In this document: in pieces, positions 1 to 7,165 of the stretch
Layout of the letters: each line of letters starts with the position of its first letter
Numbering within the stretch: position 1 is the stretch's first letter
From: CAVURW01 sp963743595
Lineage (GTDB): Bacteria > Verrucomicrobiota > Verrucomicrobiia > Methylacidiphilales > UBA1321
NCBI GenBank assembly: GCA_963743595.1
Contig: CAVURW010000162.1
Span: 1 to 15,704 of the forward strand
Reading direction: 5' to 3'
Length of the DNA stretch: 15,704 nucleotides
Translations under genes and position numbers: made by a program
Notes under the pieces: model-generated
The model's input: the letters and a program-made list of their open reading frames with translations, nothing else
What the model was told of the DNA's origin: nothing
Databases searched by the model: none

Positions 1-1546
1 GTCGTCTATCGCTAAGTCGCTGCCGTTGACCGCCGGAAAGATCGACACCACTTTCACCAAGAATCGTGTTGTAACCCTGGGGCAACGCCAGAATGAAATC
101 GTGGGCTTGCGCGATTTTCGCTGCCGCCACAATTCTCTCGAATGGCACATCGGGATCACCAAACGCGATGTTCGCGGCAACGGAATCGCTAAACAAAAAG
201 CTCTCCTGGAAAACGAATCCGACGCGCTTACGCAGCCCTTGCAAATCGAGCGTTCGCACGTCGTGCCCATCGATCAATACGCGACCCTCGGCGGGATCAT
301 AAAAGCGCGGAATCAAATTCAACAGCGCACTTTTCCCCGAGCCGGTTTCACCGACGATTGCCACGAATTCACCCGGTGCCACGCGAAAGCTGATGTTCTC
401 TAAAACCATCCGTCGATCTGTGTACCCGAAGCTCACGTTGTCGAATACCACGGAGCCCTCCGCATCCGGTAACGGCACCGGTTCACTCGGCGGGTTGAGA
501 TCGACTTTAGCATCGAGCAAACTGAACACGCGCCCGGCACTGGCTAGGCTCTCTTGAAGCGCGTTAATGAGCATGGCCAATTGCCACAATTGATTCGAGA
601 ATTGCTGGAGCAAACCGGAAAACACCACGAGCCCCATGCCGATCGAGAGCTTCCCTTGGATGACCAAACTGCCGCCATAAATCAGCAGAACCACCAGGCT
701 CATTTGACTCAGAAAATCGATCGTCGGTGCGAACAGGCTCAGGAACCAAAAGATCTTGCGCTGTTGATTACGCACGGCGGCGTTCTCGGCTTTGAACAGC
801 GCGGCTGATTCTTGTTCACGCGCGAATCCTTTTACGACACCAATGCCCTCGATGCTCTCAGTAAAGATGCGGATCATTTTGTCGAATATTTTGCGATTTC
901 GCATGTACTCCGGATGAACGGTGCGCGAGAACAAAAAGCAGAGAAACCACATGAGTGGAGAAGTGGCGAGACACGCCATTGCTAACCCGGCGTGAATGCT
1001 AAACATGTAGGTGGAATAGACCATCAACGAAAGAACGGTGACCACGCATTGCAGCAGGGACGTGTCCAAGAAATTACGCACGGCTTGGATGTCGCCGGTG
1101 GCTCGATTGATGATCGCGCCGCGACTCTCTTGATCGTAAAAGCGAAAGCTCATTTGTTGGAGCTTCGCGAACACCGCGCGCTGCAGTCGGGCGACCACGT
1201 GTTTGTGAACGAGATAAGCCAAGATGACGCCACCCATCCACGTGACCCAACCCCGCACCACGGCCGAAAATAAGATGCCTGCGGAAATCGCGATTAAGAT
1301 TTCCATGGGCGTCCAACTGGCCGGCGGCTGAAGTCCAAACGGCCACGGCACATGCGCCGATGGGTCAGCTTGAGCCCTTAAAAAATCGATTCCCAACCCC
1401 GTTAATCCGAGCCCAACCATGCCTAAAACAAGCGCAAGAATTTGGCTGCCCAAGGCAAGCGTACAGTCGCGCCTGCGCCGAAAGCAGAGCTTCAACAGCC
1501 GCCATAGAACCTGCAACGAGGACAACTCACGCCCATACTCGATCAT
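1..1546 (-). CDS. MsbA-type ABC exporter, permease fused to ATPase (3' end off window)
   Basis: This is a half-transporter that would work as a homodimer in the inner membrane, exporting a lipid or drug-like substrate that the sequence does not identify. The reverse strand is open for 515 codons from ATG at 1544-1546 to the window edge. Residues about 25-330 form the membrane domain, with hydrophobic stretches near 28-55, 82-115, 165-205 and 265-310. The ATPase follows: Walker A GETGSGKS at 399-406, Q-loop glutamine 447 in FQES, and signature LSGGQ at 503-507. Walker B, the D-loop and the H-loop lie beyond the edge. No good ribosome binding site precedes the ATG. The in-frame reading upstream is stopped by TAA, so the start cannot lie much further out. 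The residues after the signature read SDRR instead of the usual xIAR. The gene is divergent from the next one, 115 bp away. The family is certain; the substrate is unknown. Confidence 0.93.
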   Translation of the reverse strand, partial: MIEYGRELSSLQVLWRLLKLCFRRRRDCTLALGSQILALVLGMVGLGLTGLGIDFLRAQADPSAHVPWPFGLQPPASWTPMEILIAISAGILFSAVVRGWVTWMGGVILAYLVHKHVVARLQRAVFAKLQQMSFRFYDQESRGAIINRATGDIQAVRNFLDTSLLQCVVTVLSLMVYSTYMFSIHAGLAMACLATSPLMWFLCFLFSRTVHPEYMRNRKIFDKMIRIFTESIEGIGVVKGFAREQESAALFKAENAAVRNQQRKIFWFLSLFAPTIDFLSQMSLVVLLIYGGSLVIQGKLSIGMGLVVFSGLLQQFSNQLWQLAMLINALQESLASAGRVFSLLDAKVDLNPPSEPVPLPDAEGSVVFDNVSFGYTDRRMVLENISFRVAPGEFVAIVGETGSGKSALLNLIPRFYDPAEGRVLIDGHDVRTLDLQGLRKRVGFVFQESFLFSDSVAANIAFGDPDVPFERIVAAAKIAQAHDFILALPQGYNTILGESGVDLSGGQRQRLSDRR

Positions 1547-1661
1547 CAACGATCAGGCTTAGCGGCACGCGAGGACTTTGCGAATCAATTTTAGCGGAAA
1601 CATGAAGAGAGGGTCGTCTTGATTACTTCTCGTTTGCAGGTTAGCTTCTCAGCATAGAACT

Positions 1662-1961
1662 ATGCCGCTCTTTTCGATTTTCGGACTGATCTGCCTCAGC
1701 CTGCCGTTTTGGGTTTTAATACCCGCTGCGTTTGCTGAACGGGAGTTGATGGCGAAGCGGCGTAAATTGGCGGAGGGGCCTTGCCCGAAATGCAGTAAGC
1801 CACCGGGAATGGATGCGGTAAAGAAAGCGGAATCCGATTGGTTCAAGGAATTCACGGAGTTTCGCGCGAAAAACCGGGGACTTCGGCCACGTGTCCGCGC
1901 GACGTGGAATATTCTGTGCCCGAATTGTGGGCATTCATGGACGTTTTATCCGAGCGATTAG
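1662..1961 (+). CDS. Small membrane-anchored zinc-ribbon protein
   Basis: This 99-residue protein has no recognised family. Residues 1-25 are strongly hydrophobic (a membrane anchor or uncleaved signal). A soluble, basic part follows. Two CxxC pairs are visible: C41/C44 in CPKC and C86/C89 in CPNC, separated by about 40 residues. That spacing fits a single zinc ribbon with a long insert. The cysteine pairs flank a charged, helix-prone stretch at about 50-80. The gene ends 16 nt before the endonuclease V start and is on the same strand, so the two may be cotranscribed. No clear ribosome binding site was seen. The hydrophobic N-terminus plus paired cysteines make it more convincing than the reverse-strand readings over the same bases. 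The function is unknown; metal binding is inferred. Confidence 0.7.
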   Translation: MPLFSIFGLICLSLPFWVLIPAAFAERELMAKRRKLAEGPCPKCSKPPGMDAVKKAESDWFKEFTEFRAKNRGLRPRVRATWNILCPNCGHSWTFYPSD

Positions 1962-1977
1962 ACAAGTCAGTCGAGCC

Positions 1978-2505
1978 ATGAAAAAAGATATGCAACCGAT
2001 CCCTTTGATCGCCATCCTTGACGTCGACTACCGGGAAAACGATTCCGCCGTCGCGGCCGCCATTGTTATTGAAGACTGGATGGCCTCCGAGCCTAAACAG
2101 GAACAAGCCCTGTTTGTTTTGAAGGTCGCCCCCTACAAATCAGGCGAGTTTTATAAGAGGGAACTTCTTCCACTCTTAAAGTTGCTCGAAATGCTTCCGA
2201 CCCTGCAAACAATCGTTATCGATGGTTATGTGTGGCTAGACGGGCAAGGTCGCCCCGGTCTGGGTGCCCACCTCTACGAGGCCACTGAAAAAAAGTACGT
2301 TGTCATCGGAATTGCGAAGACAAAGTTCTCCAATTTTGGCGTCGAGATCTTACGAGGCAAAAGCAAACGACCGCTTTTCATCACCTCGGCGGGCATCGAC
2401 TCGGAGGAAGCTGCCAAACTCGTTCAAGGCATGCCGGGCGAACGAATTCCCACGATGGTTAAACGAGCGGACTCTGTCGCCCGGTCAAAATTCCGTACCG
2501 ACTAG
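1978..2505 (+). CDS. Short endonuclease V family protein
   Basis: Endonuclease V cleaves DNA or RNA near deaminated bases, especially inosine. This 175-residue protein keeps the family order: a first-strand acidic motif DVDY (D15), then PY at 52-53 followed by KREL (E62), then IDGY (D82), then GLGAHLY, a GIAKTKF strand, an ITSAG strand and the tail RIPTMVKRADSVAR. D15, E62 and D82 match the three metal-binding carboxylates of characterised enzymes, with similar spacing. It is shorter than the usual 210-230 residues and starts almost at the catalytic core. The open frame extends back to 1891, but that part overlaps the previous gene and is not family-like, so ATG 1978 is preferred. It converges on the next gene, and the two stop codons overlap in one CTAG (2502-2505). 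I have not given it the name nfi because its motifs diverge. Confidence 0.85.
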   Translation: MKKDMQPIPLIAILDVDYRENDSAVAAAIVIEDWMASEPKQEQALFVLKVAPYKSGEFYKRELLPLLKLLEMLPTLQTIVIDGYVWLDGQGRPGLGAHLYEATEKKYVVIGIAKTKFSNFGVEILRGKSKRPLFITSAGIDSEEAAKLVQGMPGERIPTMVKRADSVARSKFRTD

Positions 2506-3212
2506 AGCTTCGCAAAATCGATCTTCTCCTCCGGGGAACCTTCCTGCCCATGGCGCAGCACCACGTAGCCCGTCTGACCAACGGTGAACAGGTGCTTAAG
2601 CGTAGGGGCTAGGCTACGAAGCATTAAATCGGCAGTCTCGCCAAAACATTCAACTTCCCGACTACCGGCAAGCTTCATCGACCTCGATTCTACCCAGCCC
2701 GAATGCGACTGCTTCAAGAGACGCCGTAAATGTGCTTCGTTGAGCATAGAAAGCTCGCCAAATTGGTCGGGATTGTAATCCAAGTGGATGATCAGCCGAT
2801 GCACCGTCGCACAGATTTCCTTTAGCATTATTTGATCGCGAATTGGGTCGCGAGCCAGCCCGAGGCGAGACGAACCGCACAAATCACAATGAACGCCCAG
2901 AGACTTCAGAGTTGCCTCAGGTGTCGATAAATCTAGAGCTCCAGCAACCGCTCTCGGAGTTAAGAGCGTTTTCAGCTCTGCTTTCACATTCAGCGCCGCC
3001 GAGACTTCCGCTTTCTTTTCGACGGGCTTCAGTGACACCGGAGCTAGTACATGACCTGAGCGACTCAATGCATGCAAGAGCTCGATGATTCCATGCCAAT
3101 CTGAATCGTGGGAAGATCTAGGAATCTCCGATATTGCGCCGCAACTCTTGCAAACGGCGGCGACACTTGTCTGTTTCCCGAGCCCGTAGAGTAATTTGTT
3201 CTCGTCGCTCAT
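2502..3212 (-). CDS. Uncharacterised protein with two CxxC motifs
   Basis: I do not recognise this 236-residue protein. It is soluble, with no signal peptide or membrane segment. An N-terminal CKSCG (C21/C24) and a central CDLCG (C109/C112) could bind one zinc ion, though about 85 residues separate them. The second half (about 125-190) is mixed charged and helix-prone. It ends in a segment rich in beta-prone residues, FTVGQTGYVVLRHG. The start ATG (3210-3212) lies 9 nt after the stop of the upstream lipoprotein gene on the same strand, so they are probably one operon. The stop overlaps the convergent endonuclease V stop. Uninterrupted length, normal composition and compact spacing support it as a real gene. 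Confidence 0.72.
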   Translation of the reverse strand: MSDENKLLYGLGKQTSVAAVCKSCGAISEIPRSSHDSDWHGIIELLHALSRSGHVLAPVSLKPVEKKAEVSAALNVKAELKTLLTPRAVAGALDLSTPEATLKSLGVHCDLCGSSRLGLARDPIRDQIMLKEICATVHRLIIHLDYNPDQFGELSMLNEAHLRRLLKQSHSGWVESRSMKLAGSREVECFGETADLMLRSLAPTLKHLFTVGQTGYVVLRHGQEGSPEEKIDFAKL

Positions 3213-3221
3213 GCCGATTTG

Positions 3222-3554
3222 TTAAGGCACAATAAAAAGCTTATTCGTGTACGGGCACCGAACGATCGTTCCAGAGGGAAAACCGGTCACATCCACGTCA
3301 CCTTCCTGAGGCGCATAAGGGCTCTTCACGAAACCCTTTTTGTCGGAGGGAATGCCCATCGGCAGGTTCTGAGTGGAGGGAGTCTGTGTTGAATTGGTGG
3401 ACGGAATGGGGTCGAGCACATCGGAAACGCTGCTGCTGCCGGGAGACTGCTGTTGCGGCTGCGGTGTCGAGTCGGAACTTGTGGAACTGGTGATCGGAGC
3501 GGAGTTGCAACTGCTCAGCAGAACCACAGCGACCCATGCAGAGATGCGTTTCAT
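3222..3554 (-). CDS. Small secreted lipoprotein
   Basis: This protein has a lipoprotein signal peptide: MKR, a hydrophobic core (ISAWVAVVLL) and the lipobox LSSC, with the lipidated cysteine at about residue 16. A low-complexity linker rich in Ser, Thr, Pro and Gln follows (about 20-65), then a compact tail with VTGFPSGTIVRCPYT and a C-terminal IVP. The tail resembles the short terminal motif of many small lipoproteins in Verrucomicrobiota (recalled, not searched). The frame opens at 3584, but starting at ATG 3552-3554 puts MKR directly before the hydrophobic core, so that start is chosen. The gene is 110 residues long. The next gene on the same strand begins 9 nt downstream. It is probably exported and anchored in a membrane; its role is unknown. 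Confidence 0.78.
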   Translation of the reverse strand: MKRISAWVAVVLLSSCNSAPITSSTSSDSTPQPQQQSPGSSSVSDVLDPIPSTNSTQTPSTQNLPMGIPSDKKGFVKSPYAPQEGDVDVTGFPSGTIVRCPYTNKLFIVP

Positions 3555-3699
3555 TGTGATACAAATAACAAAAGATGGACTCATGCACAGTCAGAAACCG
3601 CGTTAGCGCAGCTCGCGACTTCGCATCCTTGTTTTCGGTTCAGGGGAGTTGTAAGATCCGCGCTCCCGGATTGCGATGGCTTTCTGGTGCGCTACCCAC

Positions 3700-5148
3700 A
3701 TGCAAAAGAAAATTCTCGTCGTCGGTGCAGGTCTGGCCGGTTTAGCAGTGGCCATACGACTCGCCAAGGCTGGTCACTCCGTGGAAGTTTGGGAAAAGAA
3801 CGAAACGCCAGGGGGCAAGCTGAAAGCGCTGATCCTGGATGGGTTTACCTGGGGAACAGGCCCGTCTCTACTGACGATGCCTGACGTGCTTAAGGAGCTT
3901 TTCATTGATTCTGGTGCGAAGCTGGAAGATTACCTGGAGTTAGTTCGGCTCGATTCGCTCTGTCAATATGTCTGGGGCACCGGCACGATCATCCATGAGG
4001 ACGCCGAGTTCTGGAAGCGTAAGGAAGTGGCGGAGTTTCTGAAATACGCGCGCGGCATCTACGCGCTCTCCGGTGAGGCTTACCTGCGCTACCCACCGAA
4101 TCAATTCTGGAAAGCATTTTCGCCGAAGAATTGGCATAAATTAAAGCACTTCCCGAAAATCGCCGCACGAACCAGCATGGCTGCGGAGATCAAGAAACGC
4201 ATTCGCGACCCGCTTTTGCAGCAAATCTTTTTCCGATTCGCCACCTACAACGGTTCCTCCCCCTACGCCGCTCCGGCAACCTTCAACCTAATTCCCTTCA
4301 TCGAAGCGGAGTTTGGCGGGTGGTACGTGAAGGGCGGTTTGCCGCAGATTTCCACGGCGCTATCCAAACGCGCATTTGAGTTGGGCGTGCGATTTCGATT
4401 TAACACGAAAGTCTCCGATTGGGATGGCATGAAAGCGACCACTTCCGATGGCCTGACTCAGAAGTTTGACATCCTGGTCTCGAACGGATGTGTGTTGGGT
4501 TCCAGCGTCGGTTTTCTCGCCGGTCTCACCACGCCGCCGCAGCGGAAGCAACTCCTCAAACAACCGCTTTCTACTTCCGGCTTCGTCCTCTTTCTCGGCG
4601 TGCGCGGGAAGGATCCGCGTCTCTCCCTGCATAACATCTTTTTTTCGAATCATTACCCCCGCGAGTTCGCGCAGCTGCATTCTGAGCGGGCCACTCCCAG
4701 TGAACCGACCCTCTACCTCTCCATCACCTCGCAACTCGATCCCTCCCACGCGCCGACGGATCACGACAACTATTTCATTCTGGCGAACGTCCCTGCTCGC
4801 GATCCTTCCCAGCCGTGGACCGTAGAGGAGACCCAGGCTTTTCGAAATGTCATCGTGGAGCGGCTGGAGGCGTTGGGTCTGGACGATCTTTCGCATCGAA
4901 TCGTTGTCGAACGAGCCTTTACGCCAACCGACTTCGCCAATCGCGATCTCGCCTACCATGGCTCGCTCTACGGATGGGCCAGCCACAGCATGCAGACGGC
5001 GCTGTTCCGTCCGCCGATTCACGATAAATCCTTGCCAAACGTCTATTTCGTGGGCGGCACCACGCATCCGGGCGGTGGCATTCCTCTCGTTCTGCTCAGC
5101 GCCAAAATGGCTGCGGATATGATCATGAAAAAGTATCCGGCCCCATAA
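3700..5148 (+). CDS. CrtI-type carotenoid desaturase/oxidase (FAD-dependent)
   Basis: This family removes hydrogen from, isomerises or oxidises carotenoid chains at the membrane, using FAD. The N-terminus is a dinucleotide-binding fold: ILVVGAGLAGLAVAIRLAKAG, with GAGLAG at 9-14, a charged E at the end of the second strand (EVWEK) and PGGK at 37-40. The C-terminus has the family signature VYFVGGTTHPGGGIP followed by an alpha helix (about 448-475). The length of 482 residues is typical. The open frame begins at 3676, but ATG 3700 starts right before the first strand, which is normal for the family. No phytoene or diapophytoene synthase lies in the window, so the exact substrate (C30 or C40, desaturase or terminal oxidase) cannot be set. 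It is a single gene, divergent from the lipoprotein gene. Confidence 0.88.
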   Translation: MQKKILVVGAGLAGLAVAIRLAKAGHSVEVWEKNETPGGKLKALILDGFTWGTGPSLLTMPDVLKELFIDSGAKLEDYLELVRLDSLCQYVWGTGTIIHEDAEFWKRKEVAEFLKYARGIYALSGEAYLRYPPNQFWKAFSPKNWHKLKHFPKIAARTSMAAEIKKRIRDPLLQQIFFRFATYNGSSPYAAPATFNLIPFIEAEFGGWYVKGGLPQISTALSKRAFELGVRFRFNTKVSDWDGMKATTSDGLTQKFDILVSNGCVLGSSVGFLAGLTTPPQRKQLLKQPLSTSGFVLFLGVRGKDPRLSLHNIFFSNHYPREFAQLHSERATPSEPTLYLSITSQLDPSHAPTDHDNYFILANVPARDPSQPWTVEETQAFRNVIVERLEALGLDDLSHRIVVERAFTPTDFANRDLAYHGSLYGWASHSMQTALFRPPIHDKSLPNVYFVGGTTHPGGGIPLVLLSAKMAADMIMKKYPAP

Positions 5149-5507
5149 GAGCCGATTGGCACAAGGCGACCTTTTTAGAGACACTGCACCAGCGGGAATC
5201 AACGGCTGGAAGCCAGATTTTTTCGACCGGGCGCAACTGGCGTTTGCTGGTGCTGAGAGAGTCGCACGCTATCCGAAGCGGGCCGGAAGCTTTTCTCGGT
5301 TTCACGTGAGAAACGGAGCCAAGCCGTTGTCTTCGGGGCGTTGGTCATTCCTTGTGTTGAGGGCAGATCGACGATTGCTTCAAGGTTCCGGCAGCGTTTC
5401 ACAAAAGCGCGATCCGAAAAATTCACATCGTTTGTGAGTTATGAAATGGAAAAGTTGAAGTCCGATGAGCGCTTTTCGGACATACAATTAGCCGACAGCT
5501 GTTAGCA
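5149..5507. other. 359-bp gene-free stretch after the CrtI-type gene
   Basis: No convincing gene is seen here. Short open frames exist on both strands (for example 5156-5437 plus, from TTG, and 5199-5426 minus), but they overlap each other, are rich in Arg and Ser, and show no domain. A weak inverted pair, TTTCTC and GAGAAA, lies near 5290-5315 but has no following T-run, so a terminator is not supported. The stretch separates two convergent genes, and transcription probably ends here. Confidence 0.5.
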
Positions 5508-5954
5508 CTACTCACCAATACCGAATAACCTTTCAAAGGATTCGGCCAGAGGTTCAAAAGGCTCCGGGTTGTCATGTGCAATTTCGTGATTGTAAAGAAC
5601 GACGCTCGGGATCGATTTTCCCCGATAATCGAGACAGACTTCGTCTCCATTCCCAATTCCCCCGATTGGAACGACCAGTTTAAAACTGGGATGCAACTTC
5701 ACTAGAAAATCGTAAGCCTCGATGACACTCGTTCCATAATATTCAAAAGCAGTTTTACGAACGGCGTGAAAGTCGAAATGCAATTTTGGATCGGAAATGG
5801 TCTTGATCGGACCTGCATGAGCCTGATCGCCAATAGCGTAGAGGTCCTTTAAAAACTCGGGGAGCGTCACCCCACAGTGCACTTCGATTGCCGTGACAAA
5901 CTCGATTGGCTCGGGGTCGCTGCTTCCAAAACGCAAAACGTCGTCCAGATCCAT
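5508..5954 (-). CDS. SUKH (SMI1/KNR4) family protein
   Basis: This 148-residue protein matches the SUKH fold, common among immunity proteins of polymorphic toxin systems and also found as stand-alone proteins. Visible elements are the N-terminal helix with LPEFLKDLYAIGD (about 31-43, the usual 'LP..l..fy...dG' motif) and the core LVVPIGGIGNGDEVCLDYR (about 92-110), followed by VVLYNHE. The end helix carries FEPLAESFERLF, a normal finish for the family. No toxin gene with a long N-terminal delivery region and no other immunity gene is next to it, so an immunity role is possible but not shown. The start ATG is 5952-5954. No ribosome binding site is evident. The stop is 359 bp from the convergent CrtI-type gene. 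Confidence 0.82.
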   Translation of the reverse strand: MDLDDVLRFGSSDPEPIEFVTAIEVHCGVTLPEFLKDLYAIGDQAHAGPIKTISDPKLHFDFHAVRKTAFEYYGTSVIEAYDFLVKLHPSFKLVVPIGGIGNGDEVCLDYRGKSIPSVVLYNHEIAHDNPEPFEPLAESFERLFGIGE

Positions 5955-5998
5955 AGTGCCGTTCTACACCTATGCGGTCTTGACTACAACTGCAGCAT

Positions 5999-6021
5999 CA
6001 TCGGCTTAATGATTGAAGTCC
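5999..6021. repeat. Near-direct repeat, left copy
   Basis: The first 15 bases (CATCGGCTTAATGAT) are identical to 6410-6424, and 21 of 23 match across the copy at 6410-6432. Read on the minus strand, the left copy encodes TSIIKPM followed by MLQL and a stop. The right copy encodes TSIIKPM within the C-terminus of the SGNH hydrolase gene. The copies bracket the palindromic element and tandem repeats. Confidence 0.85.
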
Positions 6022-6052
6022 CGATCCTGGTCTGTCGGCCATTCGTCGAGTC

Positions 6053-6146
6053 GCGGGCCTACAGCCCGCAGTCACTTGGGGTGTACCCAGGGTTGCCTCG
6101 CTACGCTCGTTACCGCTGGGCTAAGTCATAGCCGGCCCTACGGGCC
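6053..6146. repeat. Palindromic intergenic element (REP-like)
   Basis: Four inverted repeats sit in 94 bases. GCGGGC (6053-6058) and GCCCGC (6064-6069) have a 5-nt loop. GGGT (6079-6082) and ACCC (6085-6088) lie almost back to back. CCCAG (6086-6090) and CTGGG (6116-6120) enclose a further partly paired core. GGCCC (6134-6138) and GGGCC (6142-6146) have a 3-nt loop. The arrangement resembles dispersed palindromic repeats of planctomycete and verrucomicrobial genomes, which is a memory-based resemblance and not a search. It lies directly before the 80-bp tandem repeats. Confidence 0.65.
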
Positions 6147-6380
6147 TAGAGCCAGAAGGCAGCTCCGGGTTCAATGCCGAGCTGGCGTAAAGTCAAGTAC
6201 AGGGTCCAGCGTCACGCTGGCGGGCCTAGAGCCAGAAGGCAGCTCCGGGTTCAATGCCGAGCTGGCGTAAAGTCAAGTACAGGGTCCAGCGTCACGCTGG
6301 CGGGCCTAGAGCCAGAAGGCAGCTCCGGGTTCAATGCCGAGCTGGCGTAAAGTCAAGTACAGGGTTCAGCATCACGCTGG
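6141..6380. repeat. 80-bp tandem direct repeat, three full copies
   Basis: Copies are 6141-6220, 6221-6300 and 6301-6380. The first two are identical; the third differs at two bases (6366 and 6371). A decayed fourth start is at 6381-6400. Each unit holds a hairpin of CCAGCG, 3-nt loop, CGCTGG at unit positions 66-80, and a second of CAGCTC and GAGCTG at 20-25 and 39-44 with a 13-nt loop. In copy three both substitutions fall in the left arm of the first hairpin. The 80-bp period is not a multiple of three, so the open frames crossing it are not protein repeats. Confidence 0.95.
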
Positions 6381-6391
6381 CGGGCCTGGAG

Positions 6392-7042
6392 CTAGAGGGC
6401 TATCTGTACCATCGGCTTAATGATAGACGTCCAGACAGCGTAGCCCTGCGGCGACATATGAATGTGATCTGGCCCGTAGAGCTCGCTTCTTGGCTCTCCG
6501 TTCGGATTAAACATCGCGCTGGTGATGTCGATAAAGGTGACGCCGGACCGTCCTTGTGCAAATTGACGAATCAAATCGTTCGCCTGGCGCAACCGATCCC
6601 AACGTGCCCGGTGAAACGGCGGCAGCTTTTGTGAAATCAAAAAGATCGGCGGATTTCCGTATCGGGTTTGCACCAGTTGGACAAAATCTTGGAGATCTTG
6701 CAGCACCTTTTGCGGGTTCTTTCGATTGCTCCAAGCGAGATCGTTTTCGCCGGAATAGACCACGACCGCTTTCGGGCGGAGGCCGTAAAAAATGTAGTCC
6801 GAGTAACGCACCAAATCAGCGATGGTCGAGCCGCCGAACCCGCGGTTTACGGCCACCATCGGTGCCATGTCCTGTTGGAGGCTGGCCCAAAAACGGATAC
6901 TCGAGCTTCCGGTGAAAAGAATGCAACCGTCCCCATTCAGAACCGGGGTTGATTTGAATTTGCGAACGGCGAACCACCACCGATTGCGCCGCCAGGATCG
7001 CGCGAGCAGGGCGATCAGTACGATGCTGAGTAGGTGGAACAT
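6392..7042 (-). CDS. Membrane-anchored SGNH/GDSL hydrolase
   Basis: SGNH hydrolases cleave ester bonds of lipids or acylated sugars using a Ser/Asp/His catalytic set. Block I is ILFTGSSSIRFW, with the nucleophile probably S47 and Ser in place of the usual Asp of GDS. Block II is NRGFGGST (oxyanion glycine near 68-71). Block III is SGEND (N100). Block V is DHIHMSPQGY with D192 and H195. An N-terminal hydrophobic helix (about 2-15) followed by RRNRWW suggests a membrane anchor with the catalytic part attached. The length of 216 residues is normal. The last few codons after IIKPM run into the repeat island; the alternative end seen in the left repeat copy (IIKPMMLQL) may have been the older C-terminus. 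It is divergent from the argD-type gene, 123 bp away. The substrate is unknown. Confidence 0.88.
   Translation of the reverse strand: MFHLLSIVLIALLARSWRRNRWWFAVRKFKSTPVLNGDGCILFTGSSSIRFWASLQQDMAPMVAVNRGFGGSTIADLVRYSDYIFYGLRPKAVVVYSGENDLAWSNRKNPQKVLQDLQDFVQLVQTRYGNPPIFLISQKLPPFHRARWDRLRQANDLIRQFAQGRSGVTFIDITSAMFNPNGEPRSELYGPDHIHMSPQGYAVWTSIIKPMVQIAL
6410..6432. repeat. Near-direct repeat, right copy (inside SGNH gene end)
   Basis: Partner of the left copy. It lies in the last codons of the SGNH hydrolase gene (residues about 205-211). The two copies differ at two positions, and both keep TSIIKPM on the minus strand. Confidence 0.85.
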
Positions 7043-7165
7043 GGGGGAATCATGCGGATTTTAGAATAGGGTTCAATTTTCAAATTGGATCGGGGTGACG
7101 GCGCCCACGTCCGGGCACTCAGATGATGAGAGTTGCAACCGAGCGGAAGATTGGGATAGTTAGGG

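Noticed and set aside
1601..1603. In-frame upstream ATG for the ABC exporter
   Set aside because: It runs into TAA after 14 codons, before the exporter reading begins.
4360..5202. 280-codon minus-strand frame inside the CrtI-type gene
   Set aside because: It is a shadow of a gene with clear FAD-binding and C-terminal family motifs; its own sequence is Arg-rich with no domain.
5290..5315. Inverted pair TTTCTC/GAGAAA as a terminator
   Set aside because: The stem is AT-rich and short, and no T-run follows on either strand.
6053..6380. Possible CRISPR array
   Set aside because: The units are tandem without variable spacers, 80 bp long, and no cas gene is present.
6013..6634. Plus-strand open frames across the tandem repeats that look like a repeat protein
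   Set aside because: The 80-bp period shifts the frame at each unit, the apparent repeat peptides come from all three frames, and the reading continues into the antisense of the SGNH gene.
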